Below, piece after piece: positions 1-4,948 of a stretch of 6,335 nucleotides of DNA. The DNA is from Chloroflexota bacterium (lineage in GTDB: Bacteria > Chloroflexota > Dehalococcoidia > UBA3495), in the NCBI GenBank assembly GCA_022576105.1, contig JACZRM010000105.1:1-6335 (forward strand), given 5' to 3'. The stretch's first letter is position 1; each line of letters opens with the position of its first letter. The notes under the pieces were generated by a model, which had not been told where the DNA came from, searched no databases, and was given only the letters and a program-made list of their open reading frames with translations. A program made the position numbers and the translations under genes.

Positions 1-1
1 C

Positions 2-334
2 CAATTAAGTGAACGATTACAGGGCTTCATCTATCGCTATGAAAACTATGGTCATAGCTCCGAGCAAATACCTCAGGGTACACGTGTTGCAATCAGGAAC
101 CTCTTTGCATGGCTAAGCCAAAGAGATCCCGATATGTTTGCGACGGTAACTGAAGACGGCTTGTTAGTGCTAGAGGCAACCCTTGACTCTAAAGGGCAGC
201 TATTTGTTGAGATAGATCGCGATGGGACAGTTGAAGCTACGTTCGCTAGTTCAGGACTTGATATTATTGGGCTTAATGTGACCAATATCTCAGAATTGAC
301 ATATGACTTGGTGAGTTCGATTGGTGGTTCCTAA
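2..334 (+). CDS. Unrecognised protein, 3' part only (5' end outside window)
   Basis: An open frame runs from the left edge to a TAA at 332-334 and gives the last 110 residues of a protein; the start lies outside the window. I do not recognise the family. The visible part has a helical, aromatic-rich beginning (FIYRYENYG, then RNLFAWLSQRDPDMF). It continues as an alternating, probably beta-rich stretch (LLVLEATL, QLFVEIDRDGTVEATF) and ends in NISELTYDLVSSIGGS. There are no cysteines, membrane segments or obvious catalytic motifs. The coding region is AT-rich: 24 G/C of 60 in bases 1-60 and 23 of 60 in 241-300, against 40 of 60 in bases 4081-4140 of mazG, which suggests acquisition by transfer. 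Its end overlaps the start of the next gene by 11 bases, so the two are probably translationally coupled and functionally paired. That it is a real gene is likely; its function is unknown. Confidence 0.6.
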   Translation, partial: QLSERLQGFIYRYENYGHSSEQIPQGTRVAIRNLFAWLSQRDPDMFATVTEDGLLVLEATLDSKGQLFVEIDRDGTVEATFASSGLDIIGLNVTNISELTYDLVSSIGGS

Positions 335-740
335 TGAGGATTGGGTCTGCCGATTTGTTCGGTATGATGACTGGAATTTTGAAAAAGACAGGCCTGCACA
401 CTCGGCTTTTAGGGCGAGCGATGGCCAGCTGTCTGTGTTTCATGTCGAACAAGTCAGGCAAGGTGGTTACAGTTTACAAGACTTGTGTATTAACAGATTG
501 GCAGGAGCGGGAGAGGCGCATCTCCTGGTCGAACAATACATAGATACCGCTAAGAACGGAAATTCTCCAGTTTTTGACCCGCGAGTCTACTGGAGACCCA
601 TGCAGGTCGCCACGGAATGGACAGAGTGGGCCAATGCTCACGCACAGGTGGAATCCGAACGAGGCGACAAGAACTTCCCCCAGACCTACCGAGTCGCTCT
701 TACGTTATTGGCCTCCCAGTTAAGGCCACCAACACAATAG
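324..740 (+). CDS. Unrecognised 138-aa protein, overlapping partner of the upstream gene
   Basis: The frame opens after a TGA at 312-314. The best start is GTG 324, eight bases after GGTGAG (310-315); TTG 321 is an alternative. It begins inside the 3' end of the preceding gene, in another frame. The protein is soluble and rich in Trp, Arg, Asp and Glu. It starts VPNEDWVCRFVRYDDWNFEK, continues with LSVFHVEQVRQGGYSLQDL and AGAGEAHLLVEQYI, then RVYWRP and EWTEWANAHAQVESERGDK, and ends in a short hydrophobic helix and a proline-rich tail. Spacing of the aromatic, acidic and histidine residues looks like a folded domain, unlike the overlapping frame at 334-543, which is low in such patterning. 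I know no named domain for it. GC rises through the gene (36 of 60 in bases 601-660). The overlap suggests a two-gene cassette with the upstream gene; a toxin-antitoxin-like or regulatory pair is only one guess. Confidence 0.65.
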   Translation: MVPNEDWVCRFVRYDDWNFEKDRPAHSAFRASDGQLSVFHVEQVRQGGYSLQDLCINRLAGAGEAHLLVEQYIDTAKNGNSPVFDPRVYWRPMQVATEWTEWANAHAQVESERGDKNFPQTYRVALTLLASQLRPPTQ

Positions 741-807
741 AAAACCTAAGTGCCGGGCTTGAAACCCGCCCCTCTCTGTGCCAACCAAAACGGTTCAGTA
801 AACTGGA

Positions 808-1899
808 TTAAGATTTCCCGGTCAAGTCAGCCACGCGGGGGCCTACTTCCTCCATCAGCAGCTGCAGGCATTCGTGCTCCCACTGCGGGTCGTCCGGGTC
901 CTGGGTGATGGCCAGCAGGTGCCCAAAGCCGCCGACTTCCTCGTACAGGCTGCGAATGCGATCGGCGCACTGCTTCGGGTCGCCCACAATCCAGATATTC
1001 TCCATCATGTATTCCACCGTCAGGTCGTCGTTGGACATATTGGGGTCGATCTTGGTGGCCTGGACCAGCCCCGACCCCAGCCGGTTGGGCCGCTGGTGCT
1101 CAATGTAGTTGCGGCCCAGCACCGCATGCGCCCGCTCTCTCGCTTCCTCCGGCGTCTTGGCCACGAACACGTCGCGACCAATGCGCCACTGGCTGCGGTC
1201 GCTGGTCTTGCCCGCCTCGGCCGCCGCGTCCTCCACCACCGTCCAGTGCTCGCCCAGGTATTTGGGGGCCAGATTGGAGCTGCTCATGGGAATCCAGCCC
1301 TTTTCACCGGCCACCCGAATGGAACTGGAGCCAATGGAGGTGGCCGCCACGCCGATGGGCGGGTGGGGCTGCTGGTAGGGCTTCATGTGCAGGCCCCGCT
1401 CCAACACCGGGTCTAGCTCCGGGGCCTCGATGTCGTAGTACTTGCCGTGATAGCTGAACTTACCCTCGTTCTCCCAGATTTTCAGCACAATGTCCAGCAC
1501 TTCCGCAGCCTGCTCCCGCACCTCGACGCCTTTCTTGGGGTCCAGGCCGAACAGCGCCAGGTCGGTGGGGATGGCCCGGTGGCCGATGCCCCAATAGAAA
1601 CGTCCCCGGGTCAGGTGGTCCAGCATGGCGATGCGGTGGGCCAGTTCCACCGGGTTGTGGATCGGCAGCAGGGTGATGCCGGTGGCCAGCTTGATGTTTT
1701 CGGTCATGGCCGAAGCCTTGGCGATGAGCAGGTCGGGGCAGGGAACATTCTCCCACCGCTCGGTCAGGTGCTCGCCAATCCAGGCCTCATGGAAGCCCAG
1801 ACGGTCGGCCTCCACCAGCAGGGCCAGGTCGCGGTCGTAAGAGTCGGAGTAGGAACGATAAGGGGGATGCAGGGGCATCATAAATAAACCGAACTCCAT
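808..1899 (-). CDS. Luciferase-like flavin-dependent monooxygenase (LLM class)
   Basis: A 363-residue protein of the bacterial luciferase-like superfamily: soluble TIM-barrel enzymes that use reduced flavin (FMNH2 or F420H2) and usually O2 to oxidise an organic substrate. The start fits the family N-terminus (MEFGLFMMPLHPPYRSYSDS) and has AAGGAG at 1906-1911, six bases from ATG. Hallmarks are DLALLVEADRLGFHEAWIGEH (about residues 24-44), LATGITLLPIHNPVELAHRI (71-90), LDHLTRGRFYWGIG (93-106), QQPHPPIGVAATS (176-188) and IVGDPKQCADRI (304-315). The long N-terminal half and the HNPVELA and GRFYWGIG motifs resemble the limonene-monooxygenase/LuxA-like group more than F420-dependent dehydrogenases. 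Length is normal and no motif is broken. The substrate cannot be read from sequence, and no dedicated flavin reductase lies in the window. It stands alone on the minus strand with its own strong promoter. Family assignment is firm; cofactor and substrate are not. Confidence 0.93.
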   Translation of the reverse strand: MEFGLFMMPLHPPYRSYSDSYDRDLALLVEADRLGFHEAWIGEHLTERWENVPCPDLLIAKASAMTENIKLATGITLLPIHNPVELAHRIAMLDHLTRGRFYWGIGHRAIPTDLALFGLDPKKGVEVREQAAEVLDIVLKIWENEGKFSYHGKYYDIEAPELDPVLERGLHMKPYQQPHPPIGVAATSIGSSSIRVAGEKGWIPMSSSNLAPKYLGEHWTVVEDAAAEAGKTSDRSQWRIGRDVFVAKTPEEARERAHAVLGRNYIEHQRPNRLGSGLVQATKIDPNMSNDDLTVEYMMENIWIVGDPKQCADRIRSLYEEVGGFGHLLAITQDPDDPQWEHECLQLLMEEVGPRVADLTGKS

Positions 1900-1922
1900 G
1901 ATTATCTCCTTATATACGTTGC

Positions 1923-1946
1923 GAATCAGGGCTGGAATCAGGGCTG
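1923..1946 (-). repeat. Tandem 12-bp direct repeat over the monooxygenase transcription start
   Basis: GAATCAGGGCTG occurs twice head-to-tail without a mismatch (1923-1934 and 1935-1946, plus-strand reading). The block abuts the -10 box and spans the predicted transcription start. A regulator bound here would block the promoter, so it is a candidate operator; a chance duplication is the alternative. Confidence 0.6.
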
Positions 1947-1975
1947 ATAGTAAGGTAGGGGCTGGGGAGTGTCAA
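1947..1975 (-). promoter_or_regulatory. Sigma-70-type promoter of the monooxygenase gene
   Basis: On the minus strand, a perfect TTGACA (1970-1975) is followed after exactly 17 bases by TACTAT (1947-1952), five of six matches to TATAAT. The predicted transcription start is near 1940, giving a leader of about 40 bases before the ATG at 1899. The spacing and both boxes make this one of the two best promoters in the window. Confidence 0.7.
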
Positions 1976-2055
1976 GGTTGAAGCGAGTCCTTCAACCAGC
2001 CTGTCCCGGCGCTGGCTGGTAGGGGGAAGCGGCTCAGAACCAACGGGCATGCGCC

Positions 2056-2099
2056 AAAATAAAAGGCCGGGACGCACCCTTGGGTGCAAATTCCCGGCC
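2056..2099 (-). terminator. Two-tier intrinsic terminator after the CDGSH gene
   Basis: Read on the minus strand, an 8-bp GC-rich stem (GGCCGGGA paired with TCCCGGCC; 2092-2099 with 2065-2072) encloses a second 6-bp stem (GCACCC/GGGTGC; 2082-2087 with 2074-2079). It is followed directly by TTTTATTTT (2064-2056). It lies 28 bases past the CDGSH stop codon. An asymmetric internal loop separates the two stems. It would also separate the CDGSH transcript from the monooxygenase promoter downstream. Confidence 0.88.
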
Positions 2100-2126
2100 C
2101 GGCGTCTGACCCGATTTAGTGGCGAC

Positions 2127-2333
2127 TTAGTGGGCTTCGCTGGCCGCTTCAAACCCGGATTCGCGGTGGGCACTGTCGCAGAAAGGCTTGTTGGCCGAAT
2201 TGCCACACCGGCATAGAGACACCCACTGCCCCTCCGGGATAGTGTAGGCCTTACCGTCTGTGTCTACCAATTCCATGGGCCCGGTCACCCGGTAAGGGCC
2301 GTTCGCCCTGATCTCGATCTTTACGTCCGCCAT
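2127..2333 (-). CDS. CDGSH-type iron-sulfur protein (mitoNEET-like, small bacterial form)
   Basis: A 68-residue protein with the CDGSH zinc-finger-like domain, which binds a [2Fe-2S] cluster through three cysteines and one histidine. Ligands follow the pattern C-x-C-x2-S-x3-P-x-C-D-x2-H: C41, C43, C52 and H56 in CRCGNSANKPFCDSAH. The central glycine of the namesake CDGSH is serine here (CDSAH), a change I have seen in bacterial members and which keeps all four ligands. The first 35 residues form the short beta region typical of the small single-domain forms (IRANGPYRVTGPMEL). The start at 2333 is set by GGAGG seven bases upstream; an ATG ten codons further upstream lacks this and is less likely. 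There is no membrane anchor, so it is cytoplasmic. Likely role: redox or iron-sulfur transfer; partners unknown. It is a single-gene unit with its own terminator. Confidence 0.92.
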   Translation of the reverse strand: MADVKIEIRANGPYRVTGPMELVDTDGKAYTIPEGQWVSLCRCGNSANKPFCDSAHRESGFEAASEAH

Positions 2334-2340
2334 AAGTCCG

Positions 2341-2345
2341 CCTCC
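2341..2345 (-). promoter_or_regulatory. Ribosome binding site that sets the CDGSH start
   Basis: GGAGG on the minus strand, seven bases before ATG 2331-2333. This selects the 68-residue product over a 78-residue reading from the upstream ATG at 2363, which would begin with an unconserved MAQILSGGGL extension that includes this site. Confidence 0.8.
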
Positions 2346-2452
2346 AGAGAGAATCTGTGCCAATAAGCCGCCGCCAGTATCACCCTAACGCACCGACTCA
2401 GCAGTAGGGCCAGTCTGCCACCTCAATACCTGGGTGTCAAGCATCAAGGGTC

Positions 2453-2504
2453 GATGTCGCTGCAGTCGATGTCGATAATGTTATGCAACCCATCGACTGA
2501 CATC
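2453..2504 (+). repeat. Direct and inverted repeat cluster just upstream of the fmdB promoter
   Basis: GTCGATGTCG occurs at 2450-2459 and again at 2465-2474, starts 15 bases apart. CAGTCGATG (2463-2471) has a perfect inverted partner CATCGACTG (2491-2499), and GATGTC (2453-2458) has its inverted partner GACATC (2499-2504). Together they make an interrupted dyad with a five-base asymmetry that ends one base before the -35 box. It lies between divergent genes and may be a regulator site or a stem-loop. No protein can be named. Confidence 0.5.
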
Positions 2505-2533
2505 TTGACGCCAGCACGCGGTTCGGGTACATT
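2505..2533 (+). promoter_or_regulatory. Sigma-70-type promoter of the FmdB-family gene
   Basis: TTGACG (2505-2510) is followed after exactly 17 bases by TACATT (2528-2533). Predicted transcription starts near 2540, giving a leader of about 50 bases before ATG 2590. Box quality and spacing are good, and no other strong candidate is seen upstream of this gene. Confidence 0.65.
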
Positions 2534-2576
2534 CATGCTACGTTACCACTACATTTTGCCCCAGAAGTTCTGCAAT

Positions 2577-2584
2577 AAGGAAGG
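2577..2584 (+). promoter_or_regulatory. Ribosome binding site that sets the fmdB start
   Basis: AAGGAAGG ends five bases before ATG 2590. The in-frame GTG at 2584 overlaps this site and would add only Met-His before the conserved MPLYEYYC start, so ATG 2590 is preferred. Confidence 0.7.
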
Positions 2585-2589
2585 TGCAC

Positions 2590-2820
2590 ATGCCTCTTTA
2601 CGAATATTACTGCCCTACCTGTAGCCACAATTTTGACAAGCTCCAGTCCATGAGCGCCACCGGCGCTGATTGCCCCCGGTGCGAGCAGCCGGCCAAGCGG
2701 GCCATTTCGGTTTTCGCCTCGGTCTCCAGGGGAGACTCGGGCAGCCCCGATTTTAGCTCCATGCCAACACCTCCCATGGGCGGCGGCGGTTGCTGCGGCG
2801 GCGGTTGCTGCGCCCACTAG
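2590..2820 (+). CDS. FmdB-family zinc-ribbon protein
   Basis: A 76-residue protein with the FmdB/CxxC-CxxC-SSSS zinc-ribbon domain. The N-terminus MPLYEYYCPTCSHNFDKLQS is diagnostic: C8-x2-C11 and C28-x2-C31 form one zinc site, with the family's YEY and F-D-K-L signature between. The acid-poor linker is followed by a Ser/Pro-rich stretch and a Gly/Cys tail in which C68, C69, C73 and C74 form two CC pairs (GGGGCCGGGCCAH), a possible second metal site seen in many members. The founding member was proposed as a regulator of formamidase genes, but the general function is unknown; DNA, RNA or protein binding are all open. It is cytoplasmic and short, as usual. Transcribed alone from its own promoter, divergently from the CDGSH gene, and ended by a strong hairpin, it is a complete single-gene unit. 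The family call is firm; any role is not. Confidence 0.93.
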   Translation: MPLYEYYCPTCSHNFDKLQSMSATGADCPRCEQPAKRAISVFASVSRGDSGSPDFSSMPTPPMGGGGCCGGGCCAH

Positions 2821-2837
2821 CCGATCGGTTTAACTTA

Positions 2838-2870
2838 AAAGGGGCTTCATCGTGAAGCCCCTTTAACTTT
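2838..2870 (+). terminator. Intrinsic terminator after fmdB
   Basis: A perfect 12-bp stem (AAAGGGGCTTCA 2838-2849 with TGAAGCCCCTTT 2853-2864) closes a three-base TCG loop and runs into TTTAACTTT. It begins 18 bases after the stop. The A-run on the left arm gives a weaker U-run in the reverse direction, so it may also stop minus-strand transcripts from the 3088-3798 gene. Confidence 0.85.
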
Positions 2871-2940
2871 GTCTCGTCTAATCGGCTTTGCCTCAAACGT
2901 CACTTTGAGCTAGCTGGGATTCTGGTCCACTCGATTTTAG

Positions 2941-3007
2941 ACCCTTCGCGGAGTCTATCCTGAGCCACTTCGACCAGCTCAGGACAGGCGGGGCCGAAGG
3001 ACTCAGG
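2941..3007. repeat. Intergenic hairpin repeat, Chloroflexota-style (copy 1)
   Basis: CCTGAGC (2959-2965) and GCTCAGG (2977-2983) are perfect inverted arms around an 11-base loop holding ACTTCGACCA. An outer pair, CCTTCG (2943-2948) and CGAAGG (2995-3000), encloses it. The element shares the exact core CCGAAGGACTCA (2994-3005) with the copy near 6000. I read it as a dispersed, non-coding palindromic repeat of the kind scattered through many Chloroflexota genomes. It lies between the ends of two convergent genes. Confidence 0.65.
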
Positions 3008-3087
3008 GAAGCATCAAAGACAGGCTCCTGATCTCAATCACAGACCCCAATTGCCACTTTTGAGGCAAGGCGCCGGTTATCTCCGGT

Positions 3088-3798
3088 TCAGGCCCTGCCC
3101 AGACGGCGGTACAACAGATAAGCGCCGGACGTTGCCGACAGGACTACCGCCCCCACGATAGCAGCAGCCGCCACCCTCACGGTGGCATCGAACCAGAATC
3201 CAAAGGGAAACATGATCAGCAGATAGTCCCGCAATGGGTCCAACTGCCATAAATCGTTGGAAAAACTAAACCGGTGAAACGCCAGGAACAGCGCGTCGAA
3301 CCCGGTCACCGCGAACAGTCCAAAGGCGATCAACAACACCAGAGTCAACAGTCCGCCTTTGAGCAGCAGCCCGGCCAGTTGGCTCAGGAAAATACGACCG
3401 GACCGGGCCAGTCCCCCAATGACCACCGCCAGGATGTAGACCAGCGACGTTCCCGCAAAAACGTACACCCCCCGGATCAGACCTTTAACGTCGCGCATGT
3501 GGCTGACTTCCCGCTGGCTGAAGATCTCCCGCGCTTCACCGTAAACGCGCGCCCTCACCGCCAGCGGTTCGTTCCCCGAGTTAAAGTATCGGCGTATGTC
3601 GGCGCCGGTCTGCCGCAAATCGGCATCGGTAATGCCGGTGTGCCGGGAAATATCGTACTTCTGGAAGCCTCGATTATAAAGTCCGGCGTCGTTGATGGCC
3701 CAAGTCACACTGACGGTAATCAGAAACAAGGGTACCGCGATTACAAACAACACCCACAGAGTACGAAGGGTACATTGCTGAACATCAATCTCAGGCAT
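3088..3798 (-). CDS. DUF1461 (TIGR01906-like) integral membrane protein
   Basis: A 236-residue protein with four predicted membrane helices at about residues 12-34, 108-130, 141-165 and 206-230. A soluble, probably external segment of about 70 residues lies between helices 1 and 2. Family marks are YDISRHTGITDADLRQTGADIRRYFN split over 48-73, the conserved FSQREVSHMRDVKGL motif (93-107) just before helix 2, and an FHRFSFSNDLWQLDPLRDYL segment (174-193) with FP and FWFDAT before helix 4. These match the DUF1461 family of unknown function; length is usual. The start at 3798 precedes the first hydrophobic helix by a sensible interval, although no strong ribosome site is seen, only AAAGCGG nearby. 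It is transcribed divergently from mazG with 64 bases between the ATGs. No enzyme motif is visible, so no reaction is proposed. Confidence 0.85.
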   Translation of the reverse strand: MPEIDVQQCTLRTLWVLFVIAVPLFLITVSVTWAINDAGLYNRGFQKYDISRHTGITDADLRQTGADIRRYFNSGNEPLAVRARVYGEAREIFSQREVSHMRDVKGLIRGVYVFAGTSLVYILAVVIGGLARSGRIFLSQLAGLLLKGGLLTLVLLIAFGLFAVTGFDALFLAFHRFSFSNDLWQLDPLRDYLLIMFPFGFWFDATVRVAAAAIVGAVVLSATSGAYLLYRRLGRA

Positions 3799-3807
3799 AA
3801 CCGCTTT

Positions 3808-3837
3808 ACGTTAGCACCCTTGCCGGTTGTTCAGCAA
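3808..3837 (-). promoter_or_regulatory. Weak candidate promoter of the DUF1461 gene
   Basis: On the minus strand TTGCTG (3832-3837) is 18 bases from TAACGT (3808-3813), the latter preceded by TGC (extended -10-like). The start would fall about three bases before the ATG at 3798, so this transcript too would be nearly leaderless. The -10 box is poor. The site overlaps the mazG -35 region. Confidence 0.3.
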
Positions 3838-3856
3838 CCAAAACTCCCTCTATAAT
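3827..3856 (+). promoter_or_regulatory. mazG promoter placing transcription start on the ATG (leaderless)
   Basis: A perfect TATAAT (3851-3856) lies 18 bases after TTGTTC (3827-3832, a three-base core match to TTGACA). Seven bases after the box ends is the A of ATG 3863, the usual +1 position. No Shine-Dalgarno sequence lies between the box and the ATG. I infer a leaderless message. Confidence 0.65.
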
Positions 3857-3862
3857 TCGCCC

Positions 3863-4708
3863 ATGATTGAAAAAGAGACGCCTGACGAAAACTCCGGCGA
3901 ATACTTCGGTGAATACTCCAGCGAAAAAATTGGCGAGTTCCAAACCCTGATCGACATCGTGGCGCGCCTGCGTGCCCCGGGCGGGTGTCCCTGGGACCGG
4001 GAGCAGACCCATCAGTCGTTGAAACGCAACCTGGTGGAAGAGGCCTACGAGGTGCTGGAGGCCATCGACCAGGGAGACCCCAAGCTGCTGGCCGACGAAC
4101 TGGGCGACCTGCTGGTGCAGGTGGCCTTCCACGCCGACATCGCCCGGGAGGCCGGAGACTTTCAACTGTCTGACGTGCTGGCCAGCATCAACCGCAAGCT
4201 GGTGCGCCGCCATCCCCACGTGTTCGGCGACACCAGCGTGACCGACGCCCGGGAAGTGGAGCGCAACTGGGAGCGCATCAAGGGGCAAGAACGCCAAGAG
4301 AAAGGCGACCAAAAGTCGGTGGCGGAGGGCATCCCCAGGGACCTGCCCGCTTTGACTTACGCCCAGTTGATGCAAGACCGGGTGGCCCGGGTGGGCTTTG
4401 AGTGGGACGACATTTTGGGCGTGCTGGACAAGATTACGGAAGAGGTGCAGGAACTGCGGGAGGCCCAGGCCCACGACGAGAAATTGCACGAGCTGGGCGA
4501 CCTGTTTTTTGCCATGGTCAATCTGTCACGCTGGCTGGGCATCCAGGCGGAGGACGCTTTACGGCAGGCCAACCGACGCTTTCAGTGGCGGTATACCAAA
4601 ATGGAGGAGCTGGCCCAGCAGCGGGGTCTGGATTTTGCCGGGCTGGCCCTTAATGAGAAGGAAGCGCTTTGGCAGGAAGCCAAGCGGTTGGAGAGCGCCG
4701 GCAGCTAA
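3863..4708 (+). CDS. mazG: Nucleoside triphosphate pyrophosphohydrolase MazG
   Basis: A 281-residue two-domain MazG that hydrolyses (d)NTPs to the monophosphate and pyrophosphate, cleaning damaged or excess nucleotides; in E. coli it also affects ppGpp during starvation. Domain 1 (about 23-125) starts with the signature [20 protein letters not shown] (36-55). It carries the Mg2+-binding set EExxE (E59, E60, E63) and ExxD (E79, D82). Domain 2 (about 165-250) repeats it with E193, E194, E197 and E210, D213 in EEVQE and HELGD. Both metal sites are intact, so neither domain is visibly dead. Residues 1-22 are an acidic extension with a [14 protein letters not shown] near-repeat. ATG 3863 is chosen because the core promoter ends just before it; an in-frame TTG at 3827 lies inside the -35 box. 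The 3' end overlaps the convergent SEC-C gene by four bases. Cytoplasmic, probably a dimer by family. Confidence 0.95.
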   Translation: MIEKETPDENSGEYFGEYSSEKIGEFQTLIDIVARLRAPGGCPWDREQTHQSLKRNLVEEAYEVLEAIDQGDPKLLADELGDLLVQVAFHADIAREAGDFQLSDVLASINRKLVRRHPHVFGDTSVTDAREVERNWERIKGQERQEKGDQKSVAEGIPRDLPALTYAQLMQDRVARVGFEWDDILGVLDKITEEVQELREAQAHDEKLHELGDLFFAMVNLSRWLGIQAEDALRQANRRFQWRYTKMEELAQQRGLDFAGLALNEKEALWQEAKRLESAGS

Positions 4709-4866
4709 TCCCCGTGGCAGCGCTTGTATTTTTTGCCGCTGCCGCAGGGACACTTCTCGTTGCGGCCAATCTTCCGGTTCTGGTCGCGCTTGATGAATTT
4801 CTTCTCCGCACAGGTATTGCAGGTGCAGGCCGGAGGGTGTGCAGTTGTCCAGTTGGGTCTGACCAT
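4705..4866 (-). CDS. Small SEC-C motif zinc-binding protein
   Basis: A 53-residue reading frame whose C-terminus, [20 protein letters not shown], is a full SEC-C motif: ligands C39, C41, C50 and H51, the zinc module also found at the end of SecA, where it binds SecB and ribosomes. The N-terminal half has an additional C14-x-C16-x2-C19 cluster (ACTCNTC), so a second metal site is possible. The ATG at 4866 follows GAGGAG by only two bases, which is close for efficient initiation; the frame is closed by TGA upstream and no better start exists. Its TAG (4705-4707) overlaps the mazG TAA (4706-4708) on the other strand. The next gene upstream on its strand is the SppA-like peptidase, 82 bases away; TAGAAT in that gap, on the minus strand, is a possible own -10 box. 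Stand-alone SEC-C proteins have no settled function. Confidence 0.88.
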   Translation of the reverse strand: MVRPNWTTAHPPACTCNTCAEKKFIKRDQNRKIGRNEKCPCGSGKKYKRCHGD

Positions 4867-4948
4867 TGCTCCTCTTTTAGGCCGATGCCGGTGTTTTCAA
4901 TTCTATGCCTGAAACCGGGTCGCCTACACGTCGGCGATTGGACCGCCG

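Noticed and set aside
334..543. Frame from an ATG overlapping the first gene's stop (TAATG), 69 codons
   Set aside because: The TAATG junction is tempting, but the frame at 324-740 is longer, has its own GGTGAG site and a far more protein-like composition over the same bases.
750..770. Possible hairpin CGGG-CTTGAAA-CCCG between the left cassette and the monooxygenase
   Set aside because: Only a four-base stem and no U-run in either direction; not convincing as a terminator for either convergent gene.
874..1416. 180-codon plus-strand frame opposite the monooxygenase
   Set aside because: Long antisense frames are expected opposite GC-rich genes. The minus-strand product is a recognisable full-length family member.
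1910..2206. 98-codon minus-strand frame
   Set aside because: It runs through the CDGSH gene in another frame and across its terminator and the monooxygenase promoter; Pro/Arg/Ser-rich with no conserved motif.
2892..2909. CTCAAA/TTTGAG inverted pair after the fmdB terminator
   Set aside because: Six-base AT-rich arms with a six-base loop are likely by chance in a gap of this size.
3806..4489. 227-codon minus-strand frame opposite mazG
   Set aside because: It is antisense to a complete two-domain MazG with both metal motifs intact; its composition is a mirror of the GC-rich sense codons.
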